From Arthrobacter globiformis (GTDB taxonomy: Bacteria; Actinomycetota; Actinomycetes; Actinomycetales; Micrococcaceae), in assembly GCF_030815865.1 (NCBI RefSeq), contig NZ_JAUSXI010000001.1:2356001-2420000 (forward strand): a DNA stretch of 64,000 nucleotides, read 5' to 3'. Below the pieces are notes generated by a model. The model was not told the origin of the DNA. It saw nothing but the letters and a program-made list of their open reading frames with translations, and searched no databases. The first letter of the stretch is position 1, and each line of letters starts with the position of its first letter. Position numbers and translations under genes: made by a program. Below are positions 53,626-62,054 of this stretch, piece after piece.

Positions 53626-53823
53626 TCACGCAGGTGCAATGACAGTGCCTTCGCGATAATCGAAGGCACGACGTGTGCTTCCTGCGATTATCCAGACGAC
53701 AGTGTTGTCTTCTGTTAGTTCATCAATAGTCGTTGGGTAGTGAAGAGACGGGTTCTCAGTGACTAAAACGGGCTGGCCTGCCTCAAGTGCTGACCAGTTT
53801 TGGGCTATTTGGCGCTCGATCAT
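53626..53823 (-). CDS. Small hypothetical protein, paralogue of the 12.5-kb protein
   Basis: The 65-residue product (MIERQIAQNWSALEAGQPVL...) shares the core D-x-L/V-T-x-D-x-S/T-V-x-W with the 96-residue protein at 12511-12801. It is soluble and probably a small beta barrel. AAGGACCC precedes the ATG. It lies between the res-like site and the end of the homoprotocatechuate operon. Function unknown. Confidence 0.58.
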   Translation of the reverse strand: MIERQIAQNWSALEAGQPVLVTENPSLHYPTTIDELTEDNTVVWIIAGSTRRAFDYREGTVIAPA

Positions 53824-53918
53824 ATCTAGGGTCCTTCCATTTCGGCAGCTTTGGTGGCCACTGTTGCGCGTGGCTGTCAGGAAGATGGCTGGGATATCGC
53901 CGCCGCTGACAAACTGTG

Positions 53919-55421
53919 TCAGTTGGCGTAGGGGTCGTTGATTCCGATGTATTGGGTGGTGGTGTATTCGGTGATGCCTTCGGTGCCGCCTTCGCGGCCG
54001 AGTCCGGATTGTTTGACGCCGCCGAAGGGTGCTGCGGCGTTGGAGATGACGCCGGCGTTGAAGCCGACCATCCCGAAGTCGATTTGTTCGGCCACGCGTA
54101 GGAGCCGGTTGAAATCCTTGCTGTAGAGGTAGGAGGCGAGGCCGTACTCGGAGGCGTTGGCGAGCCGGATGGCGTCTTCTTCGGTGGTGAAGGTGGTGAC
54201 GGGGGCGACGGGTCCGAAGATTTCCTGGCCCAGGATCGCCGCGTCGTTCGGGACGTCGGCGAGGACGGTGGGCTGGTAGAAGTAGCCGGGTCCGTCCACG
54301 GGTGCGCCGCCGGTGAGGGCGGTGGCTCCGGCGTCGACGGCGGCACTGACGAGGGCGTGGACGTCGTCGCGGGCGCCGGCGTCAATGAGGGGACCGACTT
54401 GGGTGGCGGGTTCGGTGCCGCGGCCGGTGTTCAGGGCGGCCATCGCCGCGGCGAATCTGGCGGTGAACTCGGCGGCGACGGATTCCTGGACGAGGAAGCG
54501 GTTGGCGGCGGTGCAGGCTTCGCCCATGTTTCGCATTTTGGCGGCCATGGCCCCTTCGACGGCGTTGTCCAGGTCGGCGTCCTCGAACACGATGAACGGG
54601 GCGTTCCCGCCGAGTTCCATGGAGGTGCGCAGGACGTTGCCGGCGGCGTCGGCCATCAGGCGTTTGCCGACGGGGGTGGAGCCGGTGAAGGAGACCTTGC
54701 GCAGGCGGGAGTCTTTGAGCAGGGGCCCGGAGATGCCGGAGGCGCTGGATGAGGGGACGACGTTGAGGACGCCGGCGGGCAGGCCGGCCTCGAGCATGGT
54801 CTGCGCGAAGTACTGGGCGGTGAGCGGGGTGAGTTTGGCGGGTTTGAGGACCATGGTGCAGCCGGCGGCGATGGCGGGGGCGACTTTGCGGGTGGCCATG
54901 GCGAGCGGGAAGTTCCAGGGGGTGATGAGCAGGCACGGGCCCACGGGTTTGTGCTGGACGAGGATCTTGTTTTTGCCTTCGGGGGTGGTGAGGTAGCGGC
55001 CGTAGTCGCGGACGGTTTCTTCGGAGAACCAGCGCAGGAACTCGGCGCCGTAGGTGACTTCGCCGCGGGCTTCGGCCAGGGGCTTGCCCATTTCCAGGGT
55101 CATCAGCAGCGCGAAGTCCTCGGCGCGTCCGGTGACCAGGTCAAAGGCACGGCGGAGGATTTCGGCCCGGTCCCTGGGTGCGGTGCGGGCCCAGGAGGCC
55201 TGGACCGCGTCGGCGGCGTCGAGTGCGGCGATAGCGTCCTCGCTGGTGGCGGAGGCGAGGGTGGCGAGTACCTGCCCGGTGGCGGGGTCGTGGACGTCGA
55301 ACGTGCCGCCGTCGGACGCGTCCTGCCACTGCCCGTTGATGAGCAGGCCGGTGGGGACGGACGCGAGGAGCGCGGCTTCACGCGCCGGTGAAACGGTGGG
55401 GGAAATTTCAGAAAGGGTCAT
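53919..55421 (-). CDS. gabD: NAD(P)-dependent succinate-semialdehyde dehydrogenase
   Basis: The 500-residue aldehyde dehydrogenase has the active-site Glu in MELGGNAPFIVF and Cys in MGEACTAANRFLVQ, plus ISPTVSPAREAAL and LLINGQWQDASDGGTFDVHD at the start and GFNAGVISNAAAPFGGVKQS near the end, the pattern of GabD. In the homoprotocatechuate pathway, HpaI releases pyruvate and succinate semialdehyde; this enzyme finishes the latter to succinate. It is the last gene of the operon, 27 bases after hpaI. Confidence 0.92.
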   Translation of the reverse strand: MTLSEISPTVSPAREAALLASVPTGLLINGQWQDASDGGTFDVHDPATGQVLATLASATSEDAIAALDAADAVQASWARTAPRDRAEILRRAFDLVTGRAEDFALLMTLEMGKPLAEARGEVTYGAEFLRWFSEETVRDYGRYLTTPEGKNKILVQHKPVGPCLLITPWNFPLAMATRKVAPAIAAGCTMVLKPAKLTPLTAQYFAQTMLEAGLPAGVLNVVPSSSASGISGPLLKDSRLRKVSFTGSTPVGKRLMADAAGNVLRTSMELGGNAPFIVFEDADLDNAVEGAMAAKMRNMGEACTAANRFLVQESVAAEFTARFAAAMAALNTGRGTEPATQVGPLIDAGARDDVHALVSAAVDAGATALTGGAPVDGPGYFYQPTVLADVPNDAAILGQEIFGPVAPVTTFTTEEDAIRLANASEYGLASYLYSKDFNRLLRVAEQIDFGMVGFNAGVISNAAAPFGGVKQSGLGREGGTEGITEYTTTQYIGINDPYAN

Positions 55422-55448
55422 GGAAAAAGTCCTTAAGCTTGTTGGCTG

Positions 55449-56252
55449 TCAGTAGCTGGCGGGGGTTTCGCCGCCGGAGGGCCGGATGTACTGGGCGGCG
55501 AGTGCTTCGGAGCCGCGGGCGAGCAGGGCGACGTCGGCGCCCACCAGGATGAAGTCGGCGCCGTTGTTGAGGTAGTGGCGGGCGGTGGCGGGAGCGAAGG
55601 CGTTGACGCCGGCGGGTTTGCCCGCTGCCTTTGCGGCCGCGATGCAGTGTTCGACGGCGGCGCGCACCTCGGGGTGTTCCTGCTCGCCGAGCAGTCCCAT
55701 GGAGGCGGCGAGGTCGGAGGGCCCCACGAAGATGGCGTCCACGCCGTCGACCTTCAGGATGTCCGCCACCGCCTCAACCGCCGCGGTGGATTCGATCTGG
55801 ACCGTGACGCTGATGGTGTCCGTGGCCCGGGCCAGGTAATCGGGGACGCGGTTCCAGCGTGCGGCGCGGGCCAGCGCGGAGCCGACGCCGCGGACCCCGT
55901 GCGGCGGGTAGCGGGTGGCAGCCACCGCGGCCTCGGCCTCGGCCACGGAGTTGACCATAGGGACCAGCAGGTTCTGCACGCCAAGGTCAAGGTACTGCTT
56001 GATCAGCACGGTGTCGTTCACCGGCGGCCTCACCAAAACCTGCACGGGGTAGCCGTGGATGGCCTGGAGCTGGGCGAGGATGGATTCGAGGCCGTTGGGG
56101 CTGTGTTCGGCGTCCACCAGGAGCCAGTCCAGGCCGGACCCGGCGCAGAGCTCGGCGATGAGCGGGCTGCCGGAGCAGACCCACATCCCCGCCAGCGGCC
56201 GCTCCGCCGCAGCGAGTGCGGACCGGAAGGTGTCGTCTACTCGAAGCGGCAT
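55449..56252 (-). CDS. hpaI: 4-hydroxy-2-oxoheptanedioate aldolase (HpaI)
   Basis: The 267-residue class II aldolase cleaves 4-hydroxy-2-oxoheptanedioate to pyruvate and succinate semialdehyde. His50 in LVDAEHSPN is the catalytic base; the metal ligands are Glu in VQIESTAAV and Asp in VGPSDLAASMG. Full length. Its start overlaps the end of hpaH by 16 bases. The C-terminal end is rich in Ala/Gly as usual. Confidence 0.93.
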   Translation of the reverse strand: MPLRVDDTFRSALAAAERPLAGMWVCSGSPLIAELCAGSGLDWLLVDAEHSPNGLESILAQLQAIHGYPVQVLVRPPVNDTVLIKQYLDLGVQNLLVPMVNSVAEAEAAVAATRYPPHGVRGVGSALARAARWNRVPDYLARATDTISVTVQIESTAAVEAVADILKVDGVDAIFVGPSDLAASMGLLGEQEHPEVRAAVEHCIAAAKAAGKPAGVNAFAPATARHYLNNGADFILVGADVALLARGSEALAAQYIRPSGGETPASY

Positions 56253-57022
56253 GTGACGCTCCCGAGGGGTCCGTAGTCGGCGTGGACGGTGTCGCCCTTG
56301 TAGACCCAGAGCGGGCGGGTGAAGGATCCTGCCAGGATGATGTCGCCGGCTTTCATGGCGTCCCCGTGCGCGGCGATCTTGTTGGCCAGCCAGTGCACGC
56401 CGTTGGCCGGGTGGTCCAGGACGCCGGCGGCGACGCCGGTTTCCTCGACGGTCTGGTTCTTATACAGGATCGCGGAGACCCAGCGGAGGTCGACGGCGTC
56501 CGGCTTCACCGGGCGGCCGCCCACCACCATGGCGCCCATGGCGGCGTTGTCGGAGATGGTGTCCACGATGGTCCGGCCCTCCATCTCGATCCGGGAGTCC
56601 AGGATTTCGAGGGCCGGGACCACGTAGTCGGTGGCGTTCAGGACGTCGAAGATGGTGCAGCCGGGGCCCTTGAGCCCGTCCTTCAGGACGAACGCCAGTT
56701 CCACCTCCACACGGGGATGGGTGTATTTGTCCCACTCCACGGAGCAGCCGGTTTCGAGCACCATGTCATCAAAAATCGCACCGTAGTCCGGTTCGGTGAT
56801 GCCGGTGGCAGCCTGCATGGTCCTGGACGTGAGGCCGATCTTGCGCCCCACCAGGGTCCGGCCGGCGTCCTCGTTGCGGCGCCGCCACAGCTGCTGCACC
56901 GCGTAGGAGTCCTCCACCGTCATCTCCGGATAACGAGCAGTCAGGCGGGGCACCGGGGTGCGGGTCCGGCCAGCCTCCACCAGCTCATCCGCAATGGCCT
57001 CAATCGTCTTCGCGTCCAACAT
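56237..57022 (-). CDS. hpaH: 2-oxo-hept-4-ene-1,7-dioate hydratase (HpaH)
   Basis: The 261-residue enzyme hydrates 2-oxohept-ene-dioate, one step before the aldolase. It has RKIGLTSRTMQAATGITEPD, the metal-binding RVEVELAFVLK (Glu-x-Glu), and the C-terminal ILAGSFTRPLWVYKGDTVHA with the catalytic FTRP turn. It overlaps hpaI by 16 bases and lies 90 bases after hpaD. Confidence 0.92.
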   Translation of the reverse strand: MLDAKTIEAIADELVEAGRTRTPVPRLTARYPEMTVEDSYAVQQLWRRRNEDAGRTLVGRKIGLTSRTMQAATGITEPDYGAIFDDMVLETGCSVEWDKYTHPRVEVELAFVLKDGLKGPGCTIFDVLNATDYVVPALEILDSRIEMEGRTIVDTISDNAAMGAMVVGGRPVKPDAVDLRWVSAILYKNQTVEETGVAAGVLDHPANGVHWLANKIAAHGDAMKAGDIILAGSFTRPLWVYKGDTVHADYGPLGSVTCRFE

Positions 57023-57112
57023 TCATAAGCTCCTCACGGGCGGACAGGTCAGTCTGTGGTGAGGGCGGCCGGTCCCGCAGCTGCGGTACAGGGCCGGCCA
57101 CCCGGTCTGGGG

Positions 57113-58195
57113 CTAGACCTGGGCTCCCAGCTTGAAGCCCTCCACTGCCGCGGAGGTCTCGTCCTTGCGGGTGTAGGAGAAGCCGTCGGCGCCCACGGTG
57201 ACGGCCATTTCGGAGGCATCGGTGCGCTCGATGACCGGCTGCGGGTTGCCGTCCAGGTCCAGGACCAGGGAGGCCTCGGTGTACCAGGACGGGACCACGG
57301 GGTTGCCCCACCAGTCGCGGCGCTGATTGTCGTGGACGTCCCAGGTGACCGTGGGGTTGTCCGGGTCGCCGGTGTAGTAGTCCTGGGTGTAGATCTCGAT
57401 GCGGTGGCCGTCCGGGTCAAAGATGTAGAGGTAGAACGCGTTGGACACGCCGTGCCGGCCGGGGCCGCGTTCAATCCGGTCGCTGATGCGCAGGGCGCCC
57501 ATCTTGTCGCAGATCTGGATGATGTTGTGCTTCTCGTGCGTGGCGAAGGCGACGTGGTGCATGCGCGGGCCGTTGCCGCCGGTGAGGGCGGTGTCATGGA
57601 CGGTCTGCTTGCGGTGCATCCACGCGGCGTAGGTGACGCCGTCGGAGTCCTTAATGTCCTCGGAGACGCGGAAGCCGAGGTCCTCCAGGTACTTCCGGCC
57701 CTTGGGGACGTCCGGGGTGACCTGGTTGAAGTGGTCCAGTCGGACCAGTTCACCGGCGGAGTAGAGGTCGTAGCGCTGGGTGAGGCGCTCCACGTGCTCG
57801 GTCTCGTAGAAGAACTCGTACGGGAAGCCCAGCGGGTCCTCGACGCGGACGGAATCGCCGATGCCCTTGGTGAAGCCTTCCTTGCGGCGCTCGGTGCGGC
57901 AGCCCAGTTCCTTGTAGTAGGCCTCCGCGGCGTCCACCTCGGCGGGGGACTTCACCCGGTAGGCGAAGGCGGCGACGGCGGCGATGGGTCCCTGGCGGAG
58001 CACCAGGTTGTGGTGGATGAACTCCTCCAGGGAACGGAGGTAGATGGTGTTCTCGTCCTCTTCAGTAACGTGCAGGCCGAGGACGCCGACGTAGAACTCG
58101 CGCGACTTGGCGAGGTCAGTAACCACGATCTCCATGTAGGCGCAGCGGACGATATCCGGTGCCGGAACGGTCGGGGTGGGAACGAAGTCGGTCAT
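57113..58195 (-). CDS. hpaD: Homoprotocatechuate 2,3-dioxygenase (HpaD/MndD)
   Basis: The 360-residue extradiol dioxygenase opens the ring of 3,4-dihydroxyphenylacetate. The 2-His-1-carboxylate ligands fall at His155 (LDHFNQV), His214 (RMHHVAF) and Glu267 (HRIEIYT), with His200 and Tyr257 also in place. Numbering and sequence agree with the manganese-dependent MndD of Arthrobacter globiformis, so Mn(II) is a likely metal (Fe(II) is the alternative). It is 33 bases downstream of hpaE. The C-terminal lid, residues about 323-360, is present. Confidence 0.95.
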   Translation of the reverse strand: MTDFVPTPTVPAPDIVRCAYMEIVVTDLAKSREFYVGVLGLHVTEEDENTIYLRSLEEFIHHNLVLRQGPIAAVAAFAYRVKSPAEVDAAEAYYKELGCRTERRKEGFTKGIGDSVRVEDPLGFPYEFFYETEHVERLTQRYDLYSAGELVRLDHFNQVTPDVPKGRKYLEDLGFRVSEDIKDSDGVTYAAWMHRKQTVHDTALTGGNGPRMHHVAFATHEKHNIIQICDKMGALRISDRIERGPGRHGVSNAFYLYIFDPDGHRIEIYTQDYYTGDPDNPTVTWDVHDNQRRDWWGNPVVPSWYTEASLVLDLDGNPQPVIERTDASEMAVTVGADGFSYTRKDETSAAVEGFKLGAQV

Positions 58196-58228
58196 GATGT
58201 TCTCTCTTCTTCGAAAGTTTGGGAGGGG

Positions 58229-59770
58229 TTAGCTGTCGCTGGTTGCTGCAGCGTCTTCGACGTTGCCGAACTTGGGTGAGTGGGCCTCGTTGAGGGTGAT
58301 CTGTACCGACTGCTGGGTGGTGTAGAAGTCGACTGAGCGGTAGCCGCCCTCGCGTCCCAGGCCCGAGGCCTTCACGCCGCCGAACGGGGTGCGCAGGTCC
58401 CGGACGTTGTTCGAGTTCAGCCACACCATGCCGGCCTCGATGGCGTGGGCGAAGTTGTGGGAGCGCTTCAGGTTTGTCGTCCAGACGTAGGCGGCGAGGC
58501 CGTACTTGGTATTGTTTGCGAGCTCGAGCGCCTCTTCGTCGGTGTCGAAGGGGGTGATGGCCACGACGGGTCCGAAGATTTCTTCCTGGAAGATCCGGGC
58601 GTCGGGGGAGACGTCGGCGAACACGGTCGGGGCAACGTAGTTGCCGGTGGGGAAGCCGTCGGCGCGGCCGCCGCCCGCCAGGAGCCGGCCCTCGGTCTTA
58701 CCGATTTCGATGTAGCTCATGACCTTGTCGAAGTGGTTGGGGTGCACGAGCGATCCGACCTCGGTTGTGGGGTCGCTTGGGAGGCCTACCTTGATGTTCT
58801 TCGCGCGCTCGGCGAAGCGGGCCACGAAGTCGTCGTAGATGTCGCGCTGCACGAGCACGCGGGACCCTGCGGTGCAACGCTCGCCGTTCAGGCTGAAGAC
58901 ACCGAAGACCGTGGCGTCGAGGGCGGCCTCGATGTCGGCGTCGGCGAAGACGATCGCAGGGCTCTTGCCGCCGAGCTCGAGTGAGAGGCTCTTGAACTGG
59001 GGGGCTGCTGCGGTTGAGATGGTGGCACCGGTGGAGCTGTCACCGGTGAAGGAGACTATAGGCACGTCGGGGTGCTTCACGAGGTAGTCGCCTGCGACTC
59101 CGCCGGATCCGAAGATCAGGTTGAAGACTCCGTCGGGCAGGCCTGCCTCGCGGAAGATTTCGGGCCACAGCACAGCGGAGAGCGGGGTGTAGCTGGCCGG
59201 CTTCATGACGACGGTGTTGCCGGTGGCGATGGCCGGGGCTAGCTTCCAGGACTCCTGCATAAAGGGGACGTTCCACGGCGTGATGAGGGCGGCGACGCCG
59301 ATTGGCTTGCGGTTCACGTAGTTGATCTGGCGGCCGGGCACCTTGAATGCGTTGTCCTCCTGCCCAACGATGAGGTCGGCGAAGAAGCGGAAGTTTTCCG
59401 CTGCGCGGCGGGCCTGGCCTTTGGCCTGGGTGATCGGCAGGCCGGAGTCGTAGCTCTCGAGGAGGGCCAGTTCGTCGTCGCGCGATTCGACGATGTCGGC
59501 GATCTTGTGCAGCACGCGTGAGCGTTCGCGGGGAAGCATCTTCGACCACGGGCCTTCCTTGAAAGCGCGCTTGGCGGCTGCGACCGCGCGGTCGACGTCT
59601 TCCGGCTGGGCTGACGCGACAGTGGCGTAGTTCTCGTTGGAGACCGGCTCCTGCACGTCGAAGGTCTTGCCGCCGACGGAGTCAACAAACTTACCGTCGA
59701 TGAAGTGCTGGAGATGCGTGGGCAGATTTTCCGGAATGTGGTGCTGGGTGGTTTCAACTGAGGTCGTCAT
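58229..59770 (-). CDS. hpaE: 5-carboxymethyl-2-hydroxymuconate semialdehyde dehydrogenase (HpaE)
   Basis: From ATG 59770 the 513-residue NAD-dependent dehydrogenase has the Glu in [12 protein letters not shown] and Cys in NGERCTAGSRVLVQ, and the C-terminal AGMVWLNSNNVRDLRTPFGG region that is HpaE-typical. It oxidizes the ring-cleavage product of HpaD. A longer upstream reading (to 59890) is Thr/Pro-rich and not homologous. It lies 28 bases after the GntR gene. Confidence 0.93.
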   Translation of the reverse strand: MTTSVETTQHHIPENLPTHLQHFIDGKFVDSVGGKTFDVQEPVSNENYATVASAQPEDVDRAVAAAKRAFKEGPWSKMLPRERSRVLHKIADIVESRDDELALLESYDSGLPITQAKGQARRAAENFRFFADLIVGQEDNAFKVPGRQINYVNRKPIGVAALITPWNVPFMQESWKLAPAIATGNTVVMKPASYTPLSAVLWPEIFREAGLPDGVFNLIFGSGGVAGDYLVKHPDVPIVSFTGDSSTGATISTAAAPQFKSLSLELGGKSPAIVFADADIEAALDATVFGVFSLNGERCTAGSRVLVQRDIYDDFVARFAERAKNIKVGLPSDPTTEVGSLVHPNHFDKVMSYIEIGKTEGRLLAGGGRADGFPTGNYVAPTVFADVSPDARIFQEEIFGPVVAITPFDTDEEALELANNTKYGLAAYVWTTNLKRSHNFAHAIEAGMVWLNSNNVRDLRTPFGGVKASGLGREGGYRSVDFYTTQQSVQITLNEAHSPKFGNVEDAAATSDS

Positions 59771-59798
59771 CGTTGAGGTCCTAACTGTTGTCGGGGTG

Positions 59799-60476
59799 CT
59801 AGTTGGTTTGGGCGAGGTAGGCGTCCAGGGTGGCGCTGCGGTGGAGTCGTGCTGCTTTTTCGATGGTGTCGGCGTCGGCGCCGGTTTCAATGAGCTTCAG
59901 CAGGGCCTCGTGTTCGTCCACGGACTCGTGGGCCCGGCCGGGAACAAAGCGGAACGTTGAGGACCGCAGTGATGCCAGCCGGTTCCAGCCGCGGTGGACC
60001 AGGTCCAGGATGTGCGGGTTGGGGCAGTGCTCGAACAGGACGCTGTGGAAGTCCTGGTTGAGCCGGGTGAAACGGACGGGGTCGAAGTGCTTCAGGCACT
60101 CCCGCATCTCGGCATTCACGGTGCGGGCCCGGGCAATTGCCACTGCATCGATCAGCGGCGCGGACAATGCCGTGGCCGCACCCTCCACGATGCTCAGGGT
60201 CTGCATCGTGTAGAGGTACTCGGTGGGGTCAATGCCGGCCACGGTGGCGCCGACGTTGCGTTCGAACTTAACCAGGCCTTCGGCCTCGAGTCGGCGGATC
60301 GCTTCCCGGACCGGGACCACGCTGAAGCCGAGGTCTCTGGCGATGGTCCCCAGGACCAGCCGGTAGCCGGGGGTGTAGGTGCCTTCCACAATCCGCGCCT
60401 TGACGGCCTGGTAGGCCTGCTCCGACTTGCTGCCGAGGGAGGTGGCAGCAGCTCGGTCAGTCACTGTTTCAGTCAT
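59799..60476 (-). CDS. GntR-family regulator (FCD type) in the hpa operon
   Basis: The 225-residue protein has an N-terminal winged helix (VKARIVEGTYTPGYRLVLGT, then VVPVREAIRRLEAEGLVKFE) and a C-terminal FCD domain with His-rich ligand residues (RLNQDFHSVLFEHCPN and VDEHEALLKLI). Start ATG 60476 overlaps the preceding fusion gene stop by 8 bases. It sits as the second gene of the operon it should control, likely by repression; TCGTATACGA before the operon fits its operator. Confidence 0.88.
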   Translation of the reverse strand: MTETVTDRAAATSLGSKSEQAYQAVKARIVEGTYTPGYRLVLGTIARDLGFSVVPVREAIRRLEAEGLVKFERNVGATVAGIDPTEYLYTMQTLSIVEGAATALSAPLIDAVAIARARTVNAEMRECLKHFDPVRFTRLNQDFHSVLFEHCPNPHILDLVHRGWNRLASLRSSTFRFVPGRAHESVDEHEALLKLIETGADADTIEKAARLHRSATLDAYLAQTN

Positions 60477-61944
60477 TGGCTGCTTCCCATTCCTCATACC
60501 TGGCACGCCAAGCAGCGTTGAGCGGGTAGAGCCCGTCCACGCTGTGGCCCTGCTCGACCATTTCGGCGATGAAGACCTCTTCGCGTTCCTGGGCGATGGA
60601 GTCGTTGGCGACTTCCTCGGCGATGGCCGGCGGGATCACCAGGATGCCGTCCGAGTCCGCCACGATGATGTCGCCGGGCTGCACGGTGGTGCCGCCGCAG
60701 GCGATGGTGATGTCGGTGTCCCAGGGGATGTGGCGGCGGCCCAGCACGGCGGGGTGCGGGTTGGAGTAGTAGGTGGGCAGCTCCATGGCGGCCACGGCGG
60801 AGAAGTCCCGGACGCCGCCGTCGGTAATGATGGCCGCGGCGCGGCGGACCTGGGCGCGCAGGGCGAGGATGTCGCCGATGGTCCCGGTGCCCTTCTCCCC
60901 GCGGGCCTCCATGACCAGGATTTCGCCCTCGTTCACTGAGTCGATGGCGCGTTTCTGGGCGTTGAAACCGCCGCCGTGTGTCTTGAAGAGGTCCTCGCGG
61001 TTGGGCACATAGCGCAGGGTCCGGGCCAGGCCCACCACCTTGCGGTCCGGGCGGGTGGCGGTGAGTCCGTCGATGCTGACGTTGTTCAGGCCCCGCTTGC
61101 GCAGCTGGGAGGACAGCGTGGCGGTGCAGACGCTCTCCAGCTTGGCCTTCAGCTCCGGGCTCAGGACCCTGCCGGAAACCGGAAGACCCGCGGCCTCCCG
61201 CGAGCCGTACGCCTCTTCGCGCTGCAGGTCATCGGCCTTGGGCTGGGCACCAAACTCAGCGAACGCCGTCGTGCCTTCCTTGACTGTGGTGGTGAGGCGG
61301 CCGGTGCTCAGCCCGCCGTCGCCACCTGCTGAATCCACGGCACTTACCTCCACCTCCAGCACGTCGCCGGGCACGGCGACGGAGGCGCCGGCGGGCGTGC
61401 CGGTGAGGATGATGTCCCCCTCCTCGAGGGTGAGCAGCTGGGACAGGTCCGCCACGAGCCGGGCGAACGGGAAGAGCAGGTCTTCGGTGGTGTCGTCCTG
61501 CACCAGTTCCCCGTTGTGCCAAGTGCGGATGCGCAGTTTGGCGGGGTCGACGGCCTCTGCCGGAATCAGTGCCGGGCCCACCGGGGTGAAGCCGTCGCCG
61601 CCCTTGGACCGGAGGTTCGAGCCCTTGTCCGCGTAGCGGAGGTCGTACACGCCGAGGTCGTTGCTGGCCGTGACCGAGGCGACGCGGCCCCAGGCGTCTT
61701 CGACCTCGACGCGGCGGGCCGCCTTGCCGATGATGATGGCGATCTCGCCCTCAAAGCCGAGGAGTTCGCAACCGGCCGGGCGTTCGACGGCGGCGCCGGT
61801 CAGGGACAGCGACGACGACGGCTTCAGGAAGTAGGAGGGCTGCGCCGGGGTCCGGCCGCGCTGGGCGGCACGGCTGGGGTAGTTGATGTGCACCGCGATC
61901 ACCTTGCGTGCTGCTGCCAGGGTGTCGTCGTTGACCTGCTCCAA
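60469..61944 (-). CDS. hpaG: FAH-RraA fusion: OPET decarboxylase / HHDD isomerase (HpaG-like)
   Basis: The 491-residue protein joins two families. Residues about 10-215 are an FAH domain with metal ligands Glu65, Glu67 and Asp96 and the lid SKGGDGFTPVGP; it should isomerize 2-hydroxyhepta-2,4-diene-1,7-dioate. Residues about 265-480 are an RraA domain with IITDGGVRDFSAV. Enterobacterial HpaG instead has two FAH halves, one a decarboxylase. RraA proteins can decarboxylate keto acids, so the RraA half may take that role (inference). It is the first gene of the operon. Confidence 0.88.
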   Translation of the reverse strand: MEQVNDDTLAAARKVIAVHINYPSRAAQRGRTPAQPSYFLKPSSSLSLTGAAVERPAGCELLGFEGEIAIIIGKAARRVEVEDAWGRVASVTASNDLGVYDLRYADKGSNLRSKGGDGFTPVGPALIPAEAVDPAKLRIRTWHNGELVQDDTTEDLLFPFARLVADLSQLLTLEEGDIILTGTPAGASVAVPGDVLEVEVSAVDSAGGDGGLSTGRLTTTVKEGTTAFAEFGAQPKADDLQREEAYGSREAAGLPVSGRVLSPELKAKLESVCTATLSSQLRKRGLNNVSIDGLTATRPDRKVVGLARTLRYVPNREDLFKTHGGGFNAQKRAIDSVNEGEILVMEARGEKGTGTIGDILALRAQVRRAAAIITDGGVRDFSAVAAMELPTYYSNPHPAVLGRRHIPWDTDITIACGGTTVQPGDIIVADSDGILVIPPAIAEEVANDSIAQEREEVFIAEMVEQGHSVDGLYPLNAAWRARYEEWEAAND

Positions 61945-61969
61945 AGCGTTCTCCTCATCAGGTACGAAA

Positions 61970-62039
61970 TCGTATACGAAACATAGTGGCCGGTGGTGGT
62001 TTTGTTGTCAAGCGCCGCGACCGCACCCGGTATACGGGT
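61970..62039. promoter_or_regulatory. Palindromes before the hpa operon, candidate GntR operators
   Basis: TCGTATACGA (61970-61979) fits the GntR/FCD pattern N-GT-N-AC-N and lies 25 bases before hpaG. A second dyad, ACCCG-GTATA-CGGGT (62025-62039), lies farther up and also contains GTATAC. The region between the divergently ending OYE gene and hpaG is the promoter. Confidence 0.62.
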
Positions 62040-62054
62040 TAAATCGGTCGGCGC

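Noticed and set aside
57056..58279. Plus-strand open frame of about 400 codons
   Set aside because: Antisense to hpaD, whose metal ligands are all in place; the opposite frame is a composition artefact.
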